Source: Clostridium sp. CAG:1013 (GTDB taxonomy: Bacteria > Bacillota > Clostridia > Oscillospirales > Acutalibacteraceae). Taken from it: a stretch of 5,348 nt of DNA. The position numbers and the translations under genes were made by a program. A model generated the notes under the pieces. It saw nothing but the letters and a program-made list of their open reading frames with translations, made no database searches and had not been told where the DNA came from. The DNA lies in the NCBI GenBank assembly GCA_000432995.1, contig HF972654.1:12136-17483 (forward strand), written 5' to 3'. Position 1 is the stretch's first letter. The number at the start of each line of letters is the position of its first letter. Shown one piece after another: positions 1-3,723 of this stretch.

Positions 1-195
1 CTCTTCTTTGATGTCATAGGTGCCGGCCAGCACCATTTTTTTGGTCAGGTCAGTGTCTCCAGGGAGCAGTTCCCGTCCCTTGGAGCCATCGGTCATCCAG
101 AGGGCCTGGCCGCTACCGGTGGAAATAGCCACCGCGTGGCCGCCGCCCATGCCGCCGCAGCCCACAACTGCTACTGCAACTTTGCCGTCGATCAT
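1..195 (-). CDS. Gfo/Idh/MocA-type oxidoreductase, N-terminal part (cut by window edge)
   Basis: Only the first 65 codons are present; the gene runs off the left edge. The translation begins MIDGKVAVAVVGCGGMGGGH, a beta strand followed by a glycine-rich GCGGMGGGH turn, which is the dinucleotide-binding signature of Rossmann-fold oxidoreductases. Further on (residues 49-62) come DLTKKMVLAGTYDI, the stretch that in Gfo/Idh/MocA proteins leads into the second strand, where an acidic residue contacts the cofactor ribose. Family members are NAD(P)-dependent sugar or inositol dehydrogenases and related enzymes in the cytoplasm. The substrate cannot be read from this fragment. The start is supported by AGGAGG at 205-210, nine bases upstream of the ATG. 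The gene has its own promoter (287-315) and lies downstream of the 6S RNA terminator, so it is probably a separate transcription unit. Family assignment is good; specificity is unknown. Confidence 0.8.
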   Translation of the reverse strand, partial: MIDGKVAVAVVGCGGMGGGHAVAISTGSGQALWMTDGSKGRELLPGDTDLTKKMVLAGTYDIKEE

Positions 196-286
196 AAGTG
201 AATGCCTCCTATAAAATATGTAGGATTATTTTAGATGGTGAAAGGGCGGGGGCATTCCAACGTCCCTGCTTCCTTCCTCGGTATTA

Positions 287-315
287 TTTGTACCGCATTG
301 CCCCACAAAAGTCAA
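287..315 (-). promoter_or_regulatory. Sigma-A promoter of the oxidoreductase gene
   Basis: Reading leftwards, TTGACT (310-315, five of six consensus bases) is followed after exactly 17 bp by TACAAA (287-292, four of six). The expected start near 280 leaves a leader of about 85 nt before the oxidoreductase ATG. The promoter lies just downstream of the 6S RNA terminator, which supports independent transcription of the oxidoreductase gene. Confidence 0.6.
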
Positions 316-373
316 GGGAATTTTTATCATTTTGGTTCTAGTTTCACACCTTGTGAGAGGATGCGGGAAAATG

Positions 374-402
374 AAAAAAGGGCGGAAGTAACTCCACCCT
401 TT
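374..402 (-). terminator. Intrinsic terminator of the 6S-like RNA
   Basis: On the minus strand AAGGGTGGAG and CTTCCGCCCTT form a stem of about nine pairs including a G-U, closed by a short loop and followed by a run of six T (374-379). On the plus strand the hairpin is not followed by T's, which fixes the direction as leftward. It begins about 15 nt past the end of the 6S-like fold. Confidence 0.8.
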
Positions 403-416
403 ATCATGCAAAAGAA

Positions 417-613
417 TTCCCGCCCGACCGTATCGCGCAACTCAATAACCTGCTACATAAAAGCAGGTGGGTGCCCCCCCGCTTGATTCACGCTCCCTTC
501 CTCCAACAACGGTCAAAGCCGTGTCGGGAGGTCTGCAATCCACAAGCGGAGACAGAGCTCCCTTTCAATCGAGTGTAGGGTTATATGTGCGCAGTCCGCG
601 TATCGGGCAGGAA
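417..613 (-). ncRNA. ssrS: 6S RNA (RNA polymerase regulator)
   Basis: 6S RNA mimics an open promoter and sequesters the housekeeping RNA polymerase holoenzyme in stationary phase. The minus strand folds as one long irregular rod of 197 nt, a typical 6S length. The ends pair through 11 bp (603-613 with 417-427, one G-U). Next comes TGCGCA/TGCGCG (588-593 with 434-439). A large central bubble follows, whose 5' side is about 563-587 and whose 3' side contains its own hairpin, ACCTGC/GCAGGT (448-453 with 463-468), as in Firmicute 6S RNAs. Beyond the bubble CTCCGCTTG pairs with CAAGCGGGG (543-551 with 477-485), and the apex is ACGG-CTTTGA-CCGT (509-522). A T-run terminator follows at 374-402. A promoter is only weakly visible (TAAGAT at 622-627, poor -35), so expression from, or together with, the DUF1292 gene is possible. 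The identification rests on architecture, not on a database match. Confidence 0.83.
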
Positions 614-626
614 TAAAGTTCATCTT

Positions 627-656
627 AAAAATAGGGGAGAGGTTTTACGACTCTCC
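627..656 (-). terminator. Probable intrinsic terminator after the DUF1292 gene
   Basis: On the minus strand GGAGAG and CTCTCC (651-656 with 636-641) form a six-pair stem around a nine-base loop, followed within a few bases by TATTTTT (627-633). It sits 31 bp past the DUF1292 stop codon and just before the 6S RNA 5' end. The short stem and the C's before the T-run suggest incomplete termination, which could let DUF1292 transcription feed the 6S RNA. Confidence 0.55.
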
Positions 657-686
657 GTCCTTAAGGATATCCCAAAAAGGAGAGGA

Positions 687-986
687 TCATTCCTCTTCGC
701 CGTCGAAATATGCCTCGTTGAACCGCTCCTCGAAGATCTCGGCCAGCTTATCCAGCAGTTCGTCGTCTTCCACTTCCTGAAGCTGTTCCTCGCCATCTTC
801 CTCGATGACTTCAAAGATATAATAGGTTTCGGCGTCAGAGGCGATCTCGTCAGGCTCCTGCTGTGTGGGAACCAGTGCCAGGAAATGGCCGTCGTCGTTC
901 TCCAACTCGTCGATGATTTCAAATTCGTGCTCCTGGCCTTCGTCATCCAGCAGGGTGAGAAGGTCGGCTTCATATTCGTGGTCCAT
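687..986 (-). CDS. DUF1292 family small acidic protein (YrzB-like)
   Basis: A 99-residue protein with about 40 Asp/Glu and only two Lys/Arg. The opening MDHEYEADLLTLLDDEGQEH, then EFEIIDELE (residues 21-29), HFLALVP (34-40) and YYIFEVIEEDG (55-65), followed by a helical acidic tail, match the DUF1292 pattern: an N-terminal 'xxLxDExGxExEFxxI' strand pair and a later YYIF/Y-rich strand. These cytoplasmic proteins are widespread in Firmicutes and have no established biochemical role. Two in-frame ATGs exist, at 992 and 986. The Shine-Dalgarno AAAGGAG (996-1002) lies three bases from the first and nine from the second, so I chose 986. In many Firmicutes this family sits near yrrK/mtnN-type or alanyl-tRNA synthetase genes; none is in this window. 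A consensus promoter (1014-1042) lies directly upstream, giving a leader of only about 20 nt. Confidence 0.85.
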   Translation of the reverse strand: MDHEYEADLLTLLDDEGQEHEFEIIDELENDDGHFLALVPTQQEPDEIASDAETYYIFEVIEEDGEEQLQEVEDDELLDKLAEIFEERFNEAYFDGEEE

Positions 987-1011
987 TTGCATACGCTCCT
1001 TTCTCCGAGAG

Positions 1012-1030
1012 TTATTTTACCGTAAAATAA
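1012..1030. promoter_or_regulatory. Perfect 9-1-9 inverted repeat over a promoter, operator candidate
   Basis: TTATTTTAC and GTAAAATAA are exact reverse complements around a single central C. The palindrome covers the -10 box and half of the spacer of the DUF1292 promoter, where a bound repressor would block RNA polymerase. I do not recognise it as a known regulator box. Both arms are A/T-rich, so part of the symmetry may come from the -10 element itself. Confidence 0.4.
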
Positions 1031-1042
1031 ATCCGTAGTCAA
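1014..1042 (-). promoter_or_regulatory. Sigma-A promoter of the DUF1292 gene
   Basis: Leftward TTGACT (1037-1042, five of six) and TAAAAT (1014-1019, five of six) are separated by exactly 17 bp. The expected start is near 1007, giving a short leader that contains the AAAGGAG ribosome binding site. A perfect inverted repeat overlaps the -10 box and the adjacent spacer. Confidence 0.75.
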
Positions 1043-1144
1043 GCGGTGATTTTGCCTTCCGCAGAAAAGAGGCGAAACAAATTTGAAAAGAACGCTTATT
1101 TATAACTTCTCACTAATATTTTTTAAAAATCTTGAAAATAACTA
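1043..1144. other. A/T-rich divergent intergenic spacer with UP-element-like block
   Basis: This gene-free stretch separates the leftward DUF1292 promoter from the rightward promoter of the large RNA. The only structure I see is a weak GCGG/CCGC hairpin (1044-1062). The last 40 bases contain the A- and T-tracts ATATTTTTTAAAAA directly upstream of the -35 box, which is the position and composition of an UP element contacted by the alpha subunits of RNA polymerase. Confidence 0.5.
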
Positions 1145-1173
1145 TTGACAAACGGAAACAAGCAGGCTATAAT
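1145..1173 (+). promoter_or_regulatory. Full-consensus sigma-A promoter of the large RNA
   Basis: TTGACA (1145-1150) and TATAAT (1168-1173) match the consensus at all twelve positions with the optimal 17-bp spacer. A/T tracts stand immediately upstream. The predicted start is about 1180. No ribosome binding site and credible start codon follows. A perfect promoter on a gene-free region points to an abundant stable RNA. Confidence 0.88.
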
Positions 1174-1302
1174 AAAGGCGAAGATAAGAGATAGAGAAAT
1201 CTACCAGATCTTCGTAGCAGCTTCGCAAAGGCCGGAAGTAAGTGAGACAGAGGCTTTTACCGGAACAAGCGGAACATGATGATCTTTCAGTTTGAATCTC
1301 CA

Positions 1303-1345
1303 GTGGTTTCAAAAGAACTTTTGAGAGATCAGCCGATCAAGCCAC
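1303..1345 (+). other. Three-way junction inside the large RNA
   Basis: GTGGTTT (1303-1309) pairs with AAGCCAC (1339-1345, one G-U) and encloses two hairpins that fill the space exactly: CAAAA-GAAC-TTTTG (1310-1323) and GATC-AGCC-GATC (1327-1338), joined by AGA. There are no unpaired bases at the other two strand crossings. Such tight packing is hard to explain by chance and is the best single evidence for RNA folding here. Confidence 0.7.
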
Positions 1346-1500
1346 ATCAGTCGAATCATGGAAACCCGGAAAGAGTTCTTTTAAGAGAAGAGAAATTTTA
1401 AAAGAGGTTGCTTTTCAAAGTGGGTAAGAAATGATGGTAACTGATTCATGAAAGGCGATTCGAAAAAGTATTCAGAACCTAGAGCCCAACGACAGAACTT

Positions 1501-1532
1501 CAGATGCCTTGTAAAAAGCAAGGGAACATTTG
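1501..1532 (+). other. Bulged hairpin inside the large RNA
   Basis: CAGATG-CCTTG (1501-1511), loop TAAAAAG, then CAAGG (1519-1523), a GAA bulge and CATTTG (1527-1532) form 11 pairs with one G-U. It is followed directly by AGAGA, as are two other hairpins of this RNA. Confidence 0.65.
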
Positions 1533-1671
1533 AGAGATATGTGAGATGGCGAGAGAGATTCCCTGAAGAGAAGAAAATTCATCATGGTGCCGAGAAAAAG
1601 GAAAAGCGAGTTTCAGAGTGAAAACGGCGAGGAGTGGCATTGAATTAGGCTGCAAGCAAGAAAACTTGGAA

Positions 1672-1697
1672 TGTTTGGAACAGTGGTTCCGAAAACA
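1672..1697 (+). other. Bulged hairpin inside the large RNA
   Basis: TGTTT-GGAAC (1672-1681), tetraloop AGTG, GTTCC (1686-1690), a GA bulge and AAACA (1693-1697) give ten Watson-Crick pairs. The two-base bulge on one side only is typical of folded RNA rather than of a DNA operator. Confidence 0.65.
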
Positions 1698-1849
1698 GGA
1701 AGAGGAGCTTTTCTGGTCAGTCAGTAGCCGCAAGTTGGCGGTGAAAAGGAGAAAAGCAGAGCGGCCAGGAGAAATGCGAAGCGTGCAGAAATTATTTTGA
1801 GAGAAAGGTGGGTGAGCCCGATGGATCGGAATGAACCTCAGCACTTAGG

Positions 1850-1874
1850 GTCTGCGGACTCACATTCCGCAGAC
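1850..1874 (+). other. Strong hairpin at the end of the first half of the large RNA
   Basis: GTCTGCGG and CCGCAGAC form eight perfect G/C-rich pairs around a nine-base loop. It is followed by an A-rich, not T-rich, stretch, so it is not a terminator in this direction. It may close the 5' domain or mark a processing or stability boundary. Confidence 0.65.
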
Positions 1875-2346
1875 TAAATATAAAATTAAAATAAAATATC
1901 ATAGAAAGAAGGTTCCTTATTCTGATTATTCCTCAGATGTTAGGTAACCAAATAGGCACGGATCTGTTTTAACACCGTACGTTAAATTGCTTAGTAAAGC
2001 ATGACCAATACCGAAAAATGGTTTGGCACTCATAAAAGAAAGCGGTAAATTAAGACGGTAATGATGTGCCGGAAAAGGTAATAAAACCAATGTACTAGTC
2101 ATTTTCTTTAAAGGATTATGATCGTCCAAATAGGTGATATGAGATCTTAAAATCAAAGGTTAAGATTTGATAAGTGTCATCCAGTTGGATAAGAAGTATA
2201 GATGGTAACCAATCGTTGATTGTTCCTAAATAGCTGGACGGTTGAGTAGTTGGGTTCTTCGTCCTTAGAAAGATGAGAGATGAATGAAAGATCGCAGCAA
2301 CGTTCAGGATCAGTTTAAGTTGGAGCTAATACCTTCGTAAATTAAG

Positions 2347-2380
2347 AGGGCTTTTGGGGTGTTTCTCAAAAGCCCTTTTT
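2347..2380 (+). terminator. Strong intrinsic terminator of the large RNA
   Basis: AGGGCTTTTG (2347-2356) pairs with CAAAAGCCCT (2367-2376) around a ten-base loop, followed by the T run through 2380. It ends the transcript that starts near 1180 and insulates the HD-domain gene, which has its own promoter 58 bp further on. Confidence 0.9.
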
Positions 2381-2437
2381 GTTGCCATTCACCGAAAAAA
2401 AGATTAGCAAAAATCGCAAAATCCCTGTTTTTTCCGC

Positions 2438-2466
2438 TTGTTCTCCCATATGGCCTGTGCTATAAT
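2438..2466 (+). promoter_or_regulatory. Sigma-A promoter of the HD-domain gene
   Basis: TATAAT (2461-2466) is perfect and lies 17 bp after TTGTTC (2438-2443, only the TTG conserved). The start near 2473 leaves a leader of about 40 nt before the first ATG. The weak -35 suggests moderate or activator-assisted expression. Confidence 0.65.
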
Positions 2467-2512
2467 AAGTAACGCTGAAACGGGGAAACTAGGTTTGTCC
2501 CAGGAATAAACT

Positions 2513-3106
2513 ATGGCAGGTGGCATTATGCGGAGAAGATCCTCAGAACGTTTTTGGGAAGAGGAAGAGTTCAAGAGCTTTTATGAGACCTTAGCCCAGG
2601 AGTCCGGTTTGGAAGGAATTGCCCAATATCCTCAGCACGGCTCCACGACCCGGTTGATGCACAGCGTGGCTGTGGCGTATTACAGTTACCGGCTAGCCCG
2701 CTCTACCAGACTTCCATTCCATTGGGAGGAATTGGTCAGAGGCGCGCTGCTTCACGATTATTTTTTCTATGACGCTCAGGACGGCGATCCGGCCCACAAG
2801 TGGCATTGGACCCGTCATCCCAATATTGCGGCGGACAACGCGAAAAAAGAGCTGCCCCTTACACCCATTGAGGAGGATACCATTCGGTGTCATATGTTCC
2901 CCCTCACAGTGAAGCCTCCCAAATACCGGGAAGGCGTGGTGGTGTCTTTGGTGGATAAGGCTTGTTCTGTGTATGAGTTTTTTAGCCGTCGCGCTCCTTA
3001 TCCCAAGCTGCGGGGAGAAATGACTCCTGTGGCCGGCGCTTTTCAAAGAGATGTTCATCCCAGCATGTTGTTTCTTTTGCCGGAGATGGCCGGAAAGCGA
3101 TTTTAA
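2513..3106 (+). CDS. HD-domain phosphohydrolase-like protein
   Basis: A 197-residue cytoplasmic protein with the metal-binding pattern of the HD superfamily: a first histidine at H50 (in RLMHSVA), the HD doublet at H81-D82 (in LLHDYFFYD), histidines at H102 (TRHP) and H127 (CHMFP), and a last aspartate at D148 (SLVDKAC). HD proteins are usually metal-dependent phosphohydrolases of nucleotides or phosphate esters. This Firmicute subgroup is uncharacterised and its substrate is unknown. The Q41-H42-G43 stretch followed by TTRLMHS and the FPLT motif near residue 129 look like conserved subgroup features. The start at 2513 has AGGA seven bases upstream; an alternative ATG at 2528 has AGGTGG only four bases upstream, so the first is preferred but not certain. 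The gene has its own promoter and a terminator just downstream, so it is probably monocistronic and not obviously tied to the envelope genes that follow. Confidence 0.87.
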   Translation: MAGGIMRRRSSERFWEEEEFKSFYETLAQESGLEGIAQYPQHGSTTRLMHSVAVAYYSYRLARSTRLPFHWEELVRGALLHDYFFYDAQDGDPAHKWHWTRHPNIAADNAKKELPLTPIEEDTIRCHMFPLTVKPPKYREGVVVSLVDKACSVYEFFSRRAPYPKLRGEMTPVAGAFQRDVHPSMLFLLPEMAGKRF

Positions 3107-3119
3107 CTGAAAAAAGTAG

Positions 3120-3146
3120 AAGCCTCCTTGTGCGGGAGGCTTTTTT
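3120..3146 (+). terminator. Intrinsic terminator after the HD-domain gene
   Basis: AAGCCTCC (3120-3127) pairs with GGAGGCTT (3135-3142) around a seven-base loop, with the T run continuing to 3146. It lies 13 bp after the stop codon, and the next promoter starts almost immediately beyond it. Confidence 0.88.
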
Positions 3147-3147
3147 C

Positions 3148-3176
3148 TTGCAAATCACGAAATAATTTGCTATACT
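3148..3176 (+). promoter_or_regulatory. Sigma-A promoter of the GtrA-family gene
   Basis: TTGCAA (3148-3153, four of six) and TATACT (3171-3176, five of six) are exactly 17 bp apart, beginning one base after the preceding terminator's T run. The start near 3183 gives a leader of about 50 nt. Confidence 0.65.
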
Positions 3177-3233
3177 ATTACGTCACAAAAACAGGTTTGT
3201 TTTAGACGGCCAGATCATCAGAAAGGTTCTCGT

Positions 3234-3665
3234 ATGGAAAAGATCAAGACGCTCTATCATAAATACAAGGAATTGATCCTCTACGTGTTTTTCGGCGGAC
3301 TTACCACCTTGGTGAACTGGGGCGGTTATTGGATTTTGGCAGATGTGTTTCGGGTACCTTACCTGTGGGCTACTGCCATCGCTCAGATTTTGTCGATCCT
3401 GTTCGCTTATGTGACCAACCGAATCTGGGTTTTTGAGAGCAAGGCAAAAGGGTTCTCCGCTATTTTCTGGGAGATGATCCGGTTCTTCGGCTGTCGGGGA
3501 GCTTCCTTTGTGCTGGATCTTGTCTGTATGAGAGTAGGTGTTGGCGGGCTTCACATCAATGATAAGGTGATGAAGCTCCTTTCCAATGTGATCGTGATTA
3601 TCGTCAACTATGTGTTCAGTAAAGTCTTCGTATTTCGCAAAACGGGGCAAAAACAGGGTCATTGA
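3234..3665 (+). CDS. GtrA family membrane protein (polyprenyl-linked sugar translocation)
   Basis: A 143-residue, strongly hydrophobic protein of usual GtrA length with four predicted membrane helices at about residues 14-36, 43-66, 76-103 and 112-134. Family hallmarks are FFGGLTTLVNW early in helix 1, TNRIWVF at 61-67 after helix 2, and NYVFSKVFVF at 125-134 in helix 4. Short basic segments (KIKTLYHKYK at the start, RKTGQKQGH at the end) fit cytoplasmic termini. GtrA-like proteins help move undecaprenyl- or polyprenyl-phosphate-linked sugars across the membrane for decoration of surface polymers. No glycosyltransferase is next to it here, so the sugar cannot be inferred. GAAAGG (3221-3226) lies seven bases before the ATG. 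It is followed after 58 bp by an LCP gene with no terminator between them, so some co-transcription is likely. The pairing with an LCP gene supports a role in wall glycopolymer assembly. Confidence 0.88.
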   Translation: MEKIKTLYHKYKELILYVFFGGLTTLVNWGGYWILADVFRVPYLWATAIAQILSILFAYVTNRIWVFESKAKGFSAIFWEMIRFFGCRGASFVLDLVCMRVGVGGLHINDKVMKLLSNVIVIIVNYVFSKVFVFRKTGQKQGH

Positions 3666-3690
3666 CGGAGGCCTCTGTTTGGAGTATAAT
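3662..3690 (+). promoter_or_regulatory. Sigma-A promoter of the LCP gene, overlapping the gtrA-like stop codon
   Basis: TTGACG (3662-3667, five of six) and perfect TATAAT (3685-3690) are 17 bp apart. The TGA stop of the upstream gene (3663-3665) lies inside the -35 box. The start near 3697 leaves a leader of about 27 nt containing AGGAGG (3710-3715), eight bases before the LCP ATG. Confidence 0.78.
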
Positions 3691-3723
3691 AAAACAAATT
3701 ATGTCAATTAGGAGGACACGCCC

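Larger units (their letters stand above)
1180..2380 (+). ncRNA. Large structured non-coding RNA of about 1.2 kb, unassigned class
   Basis: A consensus promoter and a strong terminator bracket about 1,200 nt with no plausible gene: the reading frames are short, lack spaced ribosome binding sites and cross the hairpins. The strand is purine-rich (44 of 60 bases in 1741-1800). Helices visible in order include: CGAAGAT/ATCTTCG (1179-1185 with 1208-1214) around a GAAA-capped stem; a three-way junction (1303-1345); a 9-bp hairpin (1376-1384 with 1398-1406); an 11-bp stem with a GAA bulge (1501-1532); a 10-bp stem with a GA bulge (1672-1697); GCTTTTCT/AGAAAAGC (1707-1714 with 1750-1757); GTCTGCGG/CCGCAGAC (1850-1857 with 1867-1874); TGCTT/AAGCA (1988-2001); a 9-bp stem with one bulged U (2025-2070); ATCC/GGAT (2179-2190); and a bulged stem (2204-2226). 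An unstructured A/T linker (1875-1905) may divide two domains of about 690 and 470 nt. It is not tmRNA, RNase P RNA or rRNA. It resembles ornate large RNAs such as OLE, ROOL or GOLLD in style only. Function unknown. Confidence 0.8.

Noticed and set aside
474..480. Run of seven C as a phase-variable tract
   Set aside because: It lies inside the 6S RNA fold, where its 3' part pairs in the terminal stem, and not in a coding or promoter region.
585..1025. Rightward frame opposite the DUF1292 gene and the 6S RNA 5' end
   Set aside because: It is the complement of the acidic DUF1292 codons, which gives a Leu/Phe/Val-rich pseudo-protein; no ribosome binding site.
1618..1800. Rightward 60-codon frame inside the large RNA
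   Set aside because: It starts with GTG and no suitably spaced ribosome binding site; it crosses several strong hairpins, and its Lys/Arg/Glu-rich translation simply reflects the purine-rich RNA.
1500..1844. Leftward 114-codon frame opposite the large RNA
   Set aside because: It runs antisense to the promoter-terminator unit and its Phe/Ser/Leu-rich composition is the complement of a purine-rich strand; no ribosome binding site was seen.
1850..1874. The eight-pair hairpin as a terminator splitting the large RNA
   Set aside because: It is followed by an A-rich stretch instead of T's, so intrinsic termination in the rightward direction is not expected.
1926..2156. Leftward 76-codon frame in the 3' half of the large RNA
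   Set aside because: No ribosome binding site or family resemblance, and it overlaps the hairpins of the rightward transcript.
1180..2380. The region as RNase P RNA, tmRNA, rRNA or a self-splicing intron
   Set aside because: I see none of their conserved core sequences (for example GAAAGTCC of RNase P, the tRNA-like ends of tmRNA), no split gene around it, and no intron-encoded protein.
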